Below are positions 1 to 7,082 of a stretch of DNA of 38,771 nt, in pieces. The stretch is from an uncultured Clostridia bacterium. Its GTDB lineage: Bacteria > Bacillota > Clostridia > Christensenellales > Aristaeellaceae. The stretch is taken from NCBI GenBank assembly GCA_934663595.1, contig CAKUKM010000021.1:1-38771 (forward strand), in the 5' to 3' direction. The position numbers were made by a program, and so were the translations under genes. Each line of letters opens with the position of its first letter. Within the stretch, counting starts at the first letter, position 1. A model generated the notes under the pieces. The model did no database searches. It was given only the letters and a program-made list of their open reading frames with translations, and was not told the origin of the DNA.

Positions 1-1409
1 TCGGCGTTCCACAGCATCTCGCCGGCCATCGCCACGGGATACCACAGCGCCTCTTCAAACATCGCGTCCTCCACCAGGAAGGTCACGTCCGTTCGGCCGC
101 CGCAGCCGTCTGCGAACTGCTTGAGTATCCTGCGGCAGTAATCGGCGTTGTTCATCCAGTCGCAGCCCACGAAATGCCAGAAGCGGCGCTTTTCCTCCGT
201 GCGCTTTTTGCGGAACGCCTCGCTGGCGCAGCCCAGCACGAACGGGCCGGTCTTGTATTCGAAATGCGTCCAGTCCAGCCAGACCATGCCCTTGAGCACC
301 GCGCCGCAGCCGCCGGCCGCGCGCTGATGAATCATCTGATCGGTAAACGCCATGGCCTTGTCGAAGTCGCCCACGTCGCCGGAGGAATAGGAATACGGGA
401 ACGCGCCGCAATCCTCCCAGATGATCTCCACCCGAGGATCGGTCTGAGCAATGGTGTCCATGCGATGATTGACGGACGTGGCGTGCAGGCCGAACTGAAT
501 GCGCAGACCGGGATAGAGCTTCAGCAGCTCGCCGGAGATGTAATTGACCCATTTGACGGCCTCTTCGGCGATGATCTTGCCGTCCTTCATGTCGTCGTGC
601 GTTTCGGTAAAGGTCTGGAAGTAAATGCCGTCGCCGCCCATGGAGGCGTATTTGTCGCGATATTCGGCGAGGATGATGTCCTTCCAGCGTTCCATTTCGC
701 CGGGAGTGGAAAGATCAATGTCCACGCCCCAGGCCCACGAAAAGCCCCAGATTACGTCAATGCCGTTGTGATGCGCGTATTCCACAAACGCCTTGCCGTT
801 GACCGGCGGATGATCGTTCCAGACGATGATTTCGTTCATCCGCAGCTTCAGCATGTTGTCCAGGAATTTGCGGTAATCGTAAATCACGTGGCCCCAGCAC
901 CAGATGCCGCGCTTTGCGATCTTCGGCGAGCGGGTCACGTCGATCTCCGGCAGGCGCATCGCGCGCGGCTCGCCGCATTTGGCGTCCATCAGGCGATAGA
1001 TGTACATGTTCGGCAGGCGGAAGAAATCGTAATCCGCCTCCGGCAGATACTGATACAGAAAATCGATGCAGCCGTACAGAAGGCCGCGCGGATCTGCGCC
1101 CGCGATCACGACCAGCTGCCTTCCCTCGCGCCCGGGGCGATCCATCACCTTCAGGCGATAGCCCTGCGCGGGCAGCTCCTGCGCGCCCAGCAGCGCGGCG
1201 ATCTGGGAATTGGAATTCGAAAGACCGATCAGGATCACGCTGCCGTCCTCCGGCATTTCGCTCGCCGGGCGAACCTCCAGCGTGTATTCGGTAATGTAGG
1301 TCGAAAGCCCCTCGGACAGCAGCTCCAGCGCGCGCAGCTCCGCCGCGTCGGCGGTTCCATACGCGATGGCCCAGCGCTCGCTTACGGGAATTGCCTTTTT
1401 CTCAAACAT
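1..1409 (-). CDS. Glycoside-hydrolase-like protein, 3' part cut by window edge
   Basis: An uninterrupted minus-strand reading frame runs from ATG at 1409 to the window edge (469 codons seen, no stop). AAAGGAG lies 7 bases before the ATG, and the gene follows nanE by 33 bp, so it is in the same operon. Residues 1-110 look like the alpha/beta accessory domain that precedes the barrel in GH20/GH67/GH84-type enzymes (segment RGLLYGCIDFLYQYLPEA). From about residue 150 a TIM-barrel-like part begins with KRGIWCWGHVIYDYRKFLDN, then IIVWNDHPP, and GGDGIYFQTFTETHDD near residue 255, which could hold an acidic catalytic residue. No signal peptide is visible, so it is probably cytoplasmic. With a ROK kinase, RpiR regulator and NanE beside it, I infer action on an amino-sugar-containing glycan. 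The family is uncertain. It could also be an uncharacterised GH20b/GH67N-domain protein. Confidence 0.8.
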   Translation of the reverse strand, partial: MFEKKAIPVSERWAIAYGTADAAELRALELLSEGLSTYITEYTLEVRPASEMPEDGSVILIGLSNSNSQIAALLGAQELPAQGYRLKVMDRPGREGRQLVVIAGADPRGLLYGCIDFLYQYLPEADYDFFRLPNMYIYRLMDAKCGEPRAMRLPEIDVTRSPKIAKRGIWCWGHVIYDYRKFLDNMLKLRMNEIIVWNDHPPVNGKAFVEYAHHNGIDVIWGFSWAWGVDIDLSTPGEMERWKDIILAEYRDKYASMGGDGIYFQTFTETHDDMKDGKIIAEEAVKWVNYISGELLKLYPGLRIQFGLHATSVNHRMDTIAQTDPRVEIIWEDCGAFPYSYSSGDVGDFDKAMAFTDQMIHQRAAGGCGAVLKGMVWLDWTHFEYKTGPFVLGCASEAFRKKRTEEKRRFWHFVGCDWMNNADYCRRILKQFADGCGGRTDVTFLVEDAMFEEALWYPVAMAGEMLWNA

Positions 1410-1442
1410 ATGAGCTCTCCTTTTGCGGATACCGCGTTTTTT

Positions 1443-2141
1443 TCAGTCCAGCGCGCTGACGAAGCGGCGGGTAATGTCGCGCGGCCGGGTGATCGCCGTG
1501 CCCACGACGCAGGCAAATACGCCCTGCGCCATCGCCGTCTTCAGCTCCTCCGGCGACCAGATGCCGCCCTCGCCGATCGTCGGGATTTTCAGCGTCTGCG
1601 CCAGGCGATGCATCAATTCAAAATCCGGAAGCTTTTGCCCGCGCGTTTCCTCCGTATAGCCGGCCAGCGTGGTGCTCACGAGATCAAAGCCCAGCCGCTC
1701 GGCGTTTACGCCCTCTTCAAAGGTGGCCACGTCCGCCATGAACATCTGGTCGGGATATTTTTTCCGCAGCCGGGGGAAGAGGGTGTCGATGGTTTCGCCG
1801 TTCGGCCGCATGCGCCGCGTCGCGTCCATGGCGATGATCTCGCAGCCCGTCGCGTGCAGCGCGTCGACCTCCGCCTCCGTGGGCGTAATGTATACGTCGC
1901 AGCCGGGGAACGTCCTTTTGGTCAGGCCGATTACAGGGAGATCCACGGTTTCGCGAATGGCGAGAATGTCCACGGGCGTATTTGCGCGAATGCCGCGCGC
2001 CCCGCCCTGCATCGCCGCCAGCGCCATGCGGCTCATGATCATGGAGCTGTAGAGCGGCTCGCTCTCCAGCGCCTGACAGGAGACGATCAATCCGCCCTGA
2101 ATCCCGGACAGGGTTTTTTCTTTTTGACTCAATCTGCTCAT
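1443..2141 (-). CDS. nanE: N-acetylmannosamine-6-phosphate 2-epimerase
   Basis: NanE converts ManNAc-6-P to GlcNAc-6-P, the step that joins sialic acid catabolism to amino-sugar metabolism in the cytoplasm. The protein has the (beta/alpha)8 NanE pattern: GGLIVSCQALESEPLYS at the N-terminus, ARGIRANTPVDI, PVIGLTKR with the expected active-site lysine, DATRRMRPNGE, MADVATFEEG, and the phosphate-binding end GEGGIWSPEE then VVGTAITRP. It is 232 aa, the usual length. An ATG three codons upstream (2150) directly abuts AAAGG, so the ATG at 2141, nine bases from that site, is the better start. It has its own promoter and is followed 33 bp later by the glycoside-hydrolase-like gene. Confidence 0.93.
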   Translation of the reverse strand: MSRLSQKEKTLSGIQGGLIVSCQALESEPLYSSMIMSRMALAAMQGGARGIRANTPVDILAIRETVDLPVIGLTKRTFPGCDVYITPTEAEVDALHATGCEIIAMDATRRMRPNGETIDTLFPRLRKKYPDQMFMADVATFEEGVNAERLGFDLVSTTLAGYTEETRGQKLPDFELMHRLAQTLKIPTIGEGGIWSPEELKTAMAQGVFACVVGTAITRPRDITRRFVSALD

Positions 2142-2163
2142 CTTGCCCATCCTTTCATGGACT

Positions 2164-2191
2164 ATTATACCAGTAATATTGCAAAAAGCAA
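2164..2191 (-). promoter_or_regulatory. Promoter of nanE
   Basis: On the minus strand, TTGCTT (2186-2191) and TATAAT (2164-2169) are separated by 16 bases, and TGG directly before TATAAT makes an extended -10. It lies 22 bp upstream of the nanE start and downstream of the rpiR terminator, so nanE and the hydrolase can be expressed independently of the kinase/regulator pair. Confidence 0.7.
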
Positions 2192-2222
2192 GGGTTTTGA
2201 GGAAATTTTTTTCATTAAGAAG

Positions 2223-2260
2223 ACAAAAAAAGAAATCTCACCCGGAAATAGGCGAGATTT
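2223..2260 (-). terminator. Intrinsic terminator after the rpiR-family gene
   Basis: Reading the minus strand, AAATCTCGCC (2260-2251) pairs with GGGTGAGATTT (2243-2233) and is followed by a run of seven T with one break. It separates the nanK-rpiR transcript from the nanE promoter. Confidence 0.65.
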
Positions 2261-2283
2261 TCAACGCCGGCAAACCGCAAAAG

Positions 2284-2368
2284 GGAGAGCTCGAGAGGGC
2301 GAGGTCCTCTCGAACTTTCAATCGTATCCGGCGACATGCGCGGCGGGGGAGCTTGCTCCCCCGTCCAC
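2284..2368 (-). repeat. Modular hairpin element, copy 1 (short form)
   Basis: This is the minus-strand copy of a family also found at 24308-24597 and 34353-34563. It starts 3 bases after the stop codon of the rpiR-family gene. Module A is GTGGACGGGGGAGCAAGC continuing to the mirrored C-run (2368-2342). A linker containing CGCGCATGTCGC follows, also present in copy 3. Module D (2324-2284) begins CGATTGAAAGTTCGAGAGG and ends in CTCTCGAGCTCTCC. The central modules B and C of the other copies are absent, so A and D are joined almost directly. It lies between two genes of the amino-sugar cluster. Confidence 0.8.
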
Positions 2369-2371
2369 AAA

Positions 2372-3232
2372 TTAGTAGAGTTTATCGGATACCGCATCCG
2401 CCGTGGCGGTTCGGTTCGCCATGGAGGTTTCTCTTGTGCGCTTGAAGTATTCCACATACAGCAGATCCAGCAGGAACAGCTGCGACATTTTTACCGACAT
2501 CGAGCCACCCTGCATCGGGCCCTCGTTCGCGCCGCACAGCAGCTGCAGATCGCATACCGCGCTCAGCGGCGAGCGGGTGAAATGCGTAATTCCAATGATC
2601 TTTGCGCCGCCTGCGCGCGCGCGGTTGACCGCCTCCAGCGTGTCCTTCGTCGCGCCGGAATAGGAAAAGGCGATCGCGAGATCCTCCGGCCCCAGGAGCG
2701 CCGCGCTCATGACCTGCAGATGCGTGTCCTCCACCATGTGCACCTTGCCGGTGATGCGCATGAAGCGGCTCTGCGCCTCCATGGCCGTGACCATCGAGCC
2801 GCCCACGCCGAAGAAGTGAATGCTCCTTGCGTCGATCATCCATTTCACGGCGGTGTCGATATCCTCCAGGCGAATCAGGCGATAGGTCTCGTTGAGCGCG
2901 CAGACGTTCGTGGAGAGCACCTTCTGAACCACAGTGCCCAGATCGTCCTGAAAGCCCACGATGCCCGTCATCTGCGTGGCGGCTGCGTCCTCCGAGCCGG
3001 TGGCCAGCGCCTGCGCGAGCGCCATTTTGAAATCCTGATAGCCCTTTTTGTCCAGCGCGCGGCAGAAGCGGTATACGCTCGTGTCGCCCACGCCGCACGC
3101 GTCCGCGAGCCCGGTGATGGACATGTAAACGACCTGATCCGGCCGCTCGAGCACTACGTCCGCGACCTGCCGCTCGACGCGGGTGAATTTGCCGTAGCGC
3201 GCGTGGATTTCCTGCAGAATGTTGTTCGTCAT
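2372..3232 (-). CDS. RpiR/MurR-family sugar-phosphate-responsive regulator
   Basis: This is a 286-aa transcription factor with an N-terminal RpiR-type helix-turn-helix (residues 1-75, including SITGLADACGVGDTSVYRFC) and a C-terminal SIS domain (about 120-260, FFGVGGSMVTAMEAQSRFMR and AIAFSYSGATKDTLEAV) that binds sugar phosphates in this family. Members next to nan genes usually respond to ManNAc-6-P or GlcNAc-6-P. That ligand is inferred here from the neighbouring kinase and epimerase. The ATG at 3232 overlaps the kinase stop in an ATGA arrangement, indicating translational coupling. A reading frame extends upstream, but only through the kinase gene. Its stop lies 3 bases from a modular hairpin element. 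Confidence 0.92.
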   Translation of the reverse strand: MTNNILQEIHARYGKFTRVERQVADVVLERPDQVVYMSITGLADACGVGDTSVYRFCRALDKKGYQDFKMALAQALATGSEDAAATQMTGIVGFQDDLGTVVQKVLSTNVCALNETYRLIRLEDIDTAVKWMIDARSIHFFGVGGSMVTAMEAQSRFMRITGKVHMVEDTHLQVMSAALLGPEDLAIAFSYSGATKDTLEAVNRARAGGAKIIGITHFTRSPLSAVCDLQLLCGANEGPMQGGSMSVKMSQLFLLDLLYVEYFKRTRETSMANRTATADAVSDKLY

Positions 3233-4122
3233 ACGCTTGCCTCCAGAGCCTGCTTCGCCAATGTGAACGCGCCGTACATGCCGGCGCGGTTTCCGAGCTG
3301 CGCGCCCGCGATCTGAACGCCGCGATAGCTTTGCATGATGCGCGGCATAAGCAGCGCGCGAATCTGCTGCAAAACGGCGCTCTGGCTCATTACGCCGCCG
3401 CCCAGCACGATCAGCGACGGGTTGAACGTGTGCACGAGGCTTACGAGGCCGTAGACGATTTCGAGTTCCCAATCGGCCACGATCTGCGCAAGCTCCGGCG
3501 AATCCGGCAGGCGTTCAAACAGCTCGCGGCCGTTTTTCAAATCCGGAAACGCCGCCCGCGCATTGCGCAGCAGCGCGGACATGGAGGCGTATTGCTCATA
3601 GCAGCCGCGCTGGCCGCAGGCGCAGGGCAGGCCGTCCGGGTGAACGAGAATGTGCCCCATTTCGCCGGCGACGCCGTCCGCGCCGCCATAGACGCGCCCG
3701 CCGACGACGATCGCGCCGCCGACGCCCGTGCCGTAGGTCAGGCACAGGAAATCGGAATGCCCTCTTCCCGCGCCGAAGCCGGCCTCGCCCAGCGCGGCGG
3801 CGTTGACGTCGTTTTCCACGGCGACCGGCACATGGGCGTGCGCGCGCAGAATGTCGGCCACGGGCGTTCCCGTGAAATGGGGAACGTTGTCGTTGGCAAA
3901 TACGATGCGGCCGGTTCGCGAATCCACCTGGCCGGTCGTCGACACGCCGAGCGCCGAATAGCCCGCATAGCCGTCGATCACGCTTTTTACGTTTTCCATC
4001 AGCCGCGGGCCGCCGGATCTGGCCTGCGAGGGGGTTTCCTTTTCCATTGAGATGCGTCCGTCGTCTTCAAACAGAGCGGATTTGATCGCGGTTCCGCCGA
4101 CGTCCAGCGCCAGTATGCTCAT
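3229..4122 (-). CDS. ROK-family sugar kinase, probable N-acetylmannosamine kinase
   Basis: This is a 297-aa cytoplasmic ROK kinase. The phosphate-binding ALDVGGTAIKSALF opens the protein, and VAVENDVNAAALGEAGFG holds the catalytic Asp. The ROK zinc signature GHILVHPDGLPCACGQRGC (His and Cys ligands) is complete, and a C-terminal VLGGGV motif is present. ROK kinases phosphorylate glucose, fructose, GlcNAc or ManNAc. The cluster with NanE favours ManNAc (NanK role), giving the substrate of the epimerase. It is the first gene after its own promoter, with GGAGG 8 bases before the ATG, and it overlaps the regulator gene by 4 bp. Sugar specificity cannot be read from the sequence. Confidence 0.9.
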   Translation of the reverse strand: MSILALDVGGTAIKSALFEDDGRISMEKETPSQARSGGPRLMENVKSVIDGYAGYSALGVSTTGQVDSRTGRIVFANDNVPHFTGTPVADILRAHAHVPVAVENDVNAAALGEAGFGAGRGHSDFLCLTYGTGVGGAIVVGGRVYGGADGVAGEMGHILVHPDGLPCACGQRGCYEQYASMSALLRNARAAFPDLKNGRELFERLPDSPELAQIVADWELEIVYGLVSLVHTFNPSLIVLGGGVMSQSAVLQQIRALLMPRIMQSYRGVQIAGAQLGNRAGMYGAFTLAKQALEASV

Positions 4123-4156
4123 TGCGCAGCCTCCATTGTGTGTAATTGCTCATTCC

Positions 4157-4185
4157 ATTATAACGAGAATTCAGGCCGCAGGCAA
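4157..4185 (-). promoter_or_regulatory. Promoter of the ROK kinase / rpiR genes
   Basis: On the minus strand, TTGCCT (4185-4180) and TATAAT (4162-4157) have a 17-base spacer, close to the sigma-A consensus. The -10 ends 34 bp before the kinase ATG. The -35 begins only 16 bp after the end of the spoIVFB-like gene, and no terminator is visible between them. Confidence 0.75.
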
Positions 4186-4200
4186 GTTATTTATTGAAAT

Positions 4201-5031
4201 CTACCTGGCCTCCTCCCGGGCGAGCTGGCGGAGCAGCGCGCGATCGGTGATCAGGCGGCCGGTGTCCCGGCGGAGGTAGAGGCTGGCGCGGCCGGCGCGC
4301 AGCGTGCGCAGCAATGCGGATTTTGGAGTGGATGCGTCGATCAGGTAAAGCTGCGCGGGCTGCGGCGCAGCGAGCGGCTGCATGCGCGCAAGAATCGCCT
4401 GCACCGCGCCGTCGGCCAGCGTTTCGCGCTCCCGGGGCAGGACGGCAATCAGGAAAATCGCCGTAAGGGCGAGCGACAGATTCAGCTGGCCGAAGCGTAT
4501 CCAGCCGCTGACGGCGAGCGCAATCAGCCCCGCGGCGACGGCAATTCCCGAAGCGGTCAGCGCCGCGAGCGCGTTTTTGCGCGAAAGCCGCCCGCTGAGC
4601 AGCGCCCATGCGATGCGCCCGCCGTCCAGCGGCAGCGCCGGAAGCAGGTTAAACAGCAAAAGCAGGCAATTGACGCGCAGGCCGATCGCCGCGATTTCCG
4701 GGGAAAGCCAGTTCATCTGGCATGCGGCGCACAGCAGCAATACCAGAATTAAATTGGCCGCCGGCCCTGCGGCGGCGACGCCGGCGACGCACCCGGGGGA
4801 GAGCTCGTACAGCTTCTCGATCGTCGCCAGCGCGCCGAACGGCGTGAATCGCAGCTCGGACACGTTTGCCCGCGCGATTTTCGCCGCGATCAGATGGCCC
4901 GATTCGTGCGCGGCCAGCGAAAGCAGCAGCGCCAGCGCCTCGCGATTCATGCCGAAGCGCCGGGCGAGCAGGGGCAGCAGCAGGAGGACCGCGTCGATTC
5001 GGCATTTGCATTTGCCGATGGAGAGGATCAT
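4201..5031 (-). CDS. spoIVFB: M50 site-2 metalloprotease, SpoIVFB-like
   Basis: This is a 276-aa polytopic intramembrane zinc protease. It shows the HESGH zinc motif (about residue 42) in the second hydrophobic segment and the distal NLLPALPLDGGRI motif that supplies the third ligand, both hallmarks of S2P enzymes. SpoIVFB cuts pro-sigma-K in the mother cell during sporulation. Here the position directly after an SpoIVFA-like gene (ATGA overlap) and behind mreBCD/rodA matches the Bacillus order and supports the assignment. The C-terminal 60 residues resemble a reduced CBS-like domain. The substrate is inferred. It is the last gene of the morphogenesis operon, with no obvious terminator after it. 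Confidence 0.85.
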   Translation of the reverse strand: MILSIGKCKCRIDAVLLLLPLLARRFGMNREALALLLSLAAHESGHLIAAKIARANVSELRFTPFGALATIEKLYELSPGCVAGVAAAGPAANLILVLLLCAACQMNWLSPEIAAIGLRVNCLLLLFNLLPALPLDGGRIAWALLSGRLSRKNALAALTASGIAVAAGLIALAVSGWIRFGQLNLSLALTAIFLIAVLPRERETLADGAVQAILARMQPLAAPQPAQLYLIDASTPKSALLRTLRAGRASLYLRRDTGRLITDRALLRQLAREEAR

Positions 5032-5723
5032 GAATCCAGACCCATGCGCGCGCTCGGGTCGATCGGCTGCTGGTTTTCGCGCAGCTCGTAATACAATTGC
5101 CCCGCCGCCGCGCCGAGCCGGTCGCCGCGCGAGACCCTGTCGCCCGAGGCCACGGCCGTTTCGGTCAGGTGCGCGCAGACGCTTTCCAGACCGCTGCCAT
5201 GGTCGATCAGCAGGCCAACGGAGCCGTTTCCCAGCGTGCAGACGGCGGTTACGGTGCCGTCCAGCGGCGCGAGCACGTCGCCGCCTGCGCTTTCAAACAG
5301 CAGCCATGGCTGCGTTTCCTGATAGGCGTGGGTGACGGAGCCGGCCGACGGCGGCTGCATTTCGGTCTTTCCGGAAAGGTTCAAAAACACCAGCGCGCTG
5401 TCCGGCATCCAGTCGCGCACGAAATTCAGCCGGCCCAGCGAATCGTCCAGATCGATATGCATCGTCAGCGCCTTCTGAACCGCCTGCGCGCCGCGCCTTG
5501 CCCACGGCCGGTCGATGTTGCCCAGCGCCAGAATCGCCAGCAGCAGCGCGCACGCGATGGCGCTGTTGCGCAGCAGCCGATCGCCCGGGGAGAGCTTTTT
5601 GCGCACGCGCTCGGGGCGATTTCCGGGGTGTGGAATGCTTTTCCAGCGAACTTTCTTTTCCGCGGCGAGCGCGCTTTCGGGCGTAATCTGCGCGTGAATG
5701 CGCAGGCGACTGTTTTCGGCCAT
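5028..5723 (-). CDS. spoIVFA: SpoIVFA-like membrane protein with degenerate M23 domain
   Basis: This is a 231-aa protein with a basic N-terminus, one membrane segment (about 53-72, AIACALLLAILALGNI) and a C-terminal LytM/M23 fold (about 145-231: VLAPLDGTVTAV, LLIDHGSGLESVCAHLTE, GDRVSRGDRLG). The zinc ligands are missing: the first His/Asp pair is not there, and the usual HxH is QLYYELREN. It is therefore non-catalytic, as known for SpoIVFA, which holds SpoIVFB inactive until signalled. It overlaps the protease gene by 4 bp. The alternative is another degenerate M23 scaffold of the elongasome, but the protease partner favours SpoIVFA. GGGAGG lies before the ATG. Confidence 0.8.
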   Translation of the reverse strand: MAENSRLRIHAQITPESALAAEKKVRWKSIPHPGNRPERVRKKLSPGDRLLRNSAIACALLLAILALGNIDRPWARRGAQAVQKALTMHIDLDDSLGRLNFVRDWMPDSALVFLNLSGKTEMQPPSAGSVTHAYQETQPWLLFESAGGDVLAPLDGTVTAVCTLGNGSVGLLIDHGSGLESVCAHLTETAVASGDRVSRGDRLGAAAGQLYYELRENQQPIDPSARMGLDS

Positions 5724-5778
5724 ATAAAATCCCTCCCGTCACGCAATCCTATGCGCGCGTTGGGAGGGATTATGCGAT

Positions 5779-7047
5779 TTACAGGCTGACCGTGCGCGCG
5801 TTGCTGCGCAGGCTGTTCGCGGCAACGTAGCGCGAGCGCATGGTGACGCTCTCCACCAGGCCGATGGCGATCATATTCGTCAGCATGTTCGAGCCGCCGT
5901 AGCTCACGAACGGCAGCGGAATGCCGGTGACCGGCGTAAGGCCGATGACCATGCACAGATTTTCCACGATATGGAAAATCAGCATCGCCGCGCAGCCCAT
6001 GATCAGGAACGATCCGAAGCGGTCGGCGGCCTTCAGCGCCAGGCGAATCATGCGCGCAATCAGCGCGGCATAGGCCAGCACCAGCGCGCAGCCGCCCACC
6101 AGCCCGAACGATTCGCACACGATGGCGAAGATGAAGTCCGTATGGTCGTCCGAAATATAGCCCAGCGACGCGAAGCTGCCCGGCGAAACGATGCCCTTGC
6201 CCCAGATTCCGCCGGAGCCGACGGCGATCTGCGCGTTGATGACCTGGCGCGCGTCGTCCGGATACGCCTCGGGATCGAGCCAGATCAGTATGCGCGTGGC
6301 GCGGAAGCTGTCGGACGAGGACGTATTTAAATACACCCAGTACGTCAGCAAAAACAGCGCGCCCACCAGTATGACGCTCCAGATCAGCTTCGGATTTGTG
6401 CCGGACACGAATACCATTACGCAGAAAATCGCGATATACACCATCGCGGTGCCGAAGTCCGGCTGTGCGATGATCAGAATCAGCGGCGCCAGCAGCATCA
6501 GCACGTAGGACAGCGCGTCGCGCATGCGCTCAATCGGCTTGCGCAGCGCCGAGAAGCTGCCGGCAAACGCGATGATCATGGCGATTTTGCCGAATTCGGA
6601 CGTTTGCAGGCCGCGGTCGTTGCCCCAGGCGAGGAACGCCTTCATCGCGCCGCGGCCCGCCTTGGCGATGGCCAGCGTGACCAGCAGCACGAGCAGGTTG
6701 ATCATGTAGATCGCCATCGCGGTGCGCCTGTAGAACATGTACGGCGGAAAGATCACCACGCACATGACCGCAACGCCCACCAGCAGCCAGATCAGCTGCA
6801 GGCGCGGATACGTGATCGACTGCGTTTCCAGCATTTCCATGATCGTGCTCGGCGCGGTCGTGACCTCGGACGACGTGGCCGAGAAGATGCAGACCACGCC
6901 GAACAGCGAAATCGCGATCACCATCAGAAACAGCGGCCAGTCGAAATAGCGAATCAGGCTGCGCGTGGCGCGGTTTTTCCAGGCATATTTCAATATGCCC
7001 TTCAATTTGCGCCAGGAGGCCGGCTGCTTTCCGGAAAATAGTTTCAC
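5779..7047 (-). CDS. rodA: RodA, SEDS-family peptidoglycan glycosyltransferase
   Basis: This is a 422-aa polytopic membrane protein of the FtsW/RodA/SpoVE family. Hydrophobic segments cover residues 38-400, with LLAPLILIIAQPDFGTAMV in the middle and the family motif GLTPVTGIPLPFVSYGGSNM near 370. RodA polymerises lipid II into glycan strands during side-wall growth together with PBP2, whose gene lies 35 bp upstream. The start is GTG at 7047, with AAGGAG 8 bases before it. No ATG is better placed. Confidence 0.93.
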   Translation of the reverse strand: MKLFSGKQPASWRKLKGILKYAWKNRATRSLIRYFDWPLFLMVIAISLFGVVCIFSATSSEVTTAPSTIMEMLETQSITYPRLQLIWLLVGVAVMCVVIFPPYMFYRRTAMAIYMINLLVLLVTLAIAKAGRGAMKAFLAWGNDRGLQTSEFGKIAMIIAFAGSFSALRKPIERMRDALSYVLMLLAPLILIIAQPDFGTAMVYIAIFCVMVFVSGTNPKLIWSVILVGALFLLTYWVYLNTSSSDSFRATRILIWLDPEAYPDDARQVINAQIAVGSGGIWGKGIVSPGSFASLGYISDDHTDFIFAIVCESFGLVGGCALVLAYAALIARMIRLALKAADRFGSFLIMGCAAMLIFHIVENLCMVIGLTPVTGIPLPFVSYGGSNMLTNMIAIGLVESVTMRSRYVAANSLRSNARTVSL

Positions 7048-7082
7048 GTCTTGCTTCTCCTTGAATGATAGTTGCGGCGCGG

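Noticed and set aside
174..2375. A 733-codon plus-strand open frame opposite the hydrolase and nanE genes
   Set aside because: It is antisense to clearly recognised proteins, has no family features or ribosome-binding site, and arises from GC-rich codon use. The same holds for long antisense frames opposite mreC, rodA/mrdA, the solute-binding gene (27234-28991), the ATPases (31347-32891), the sulfatases and the LCP gene.
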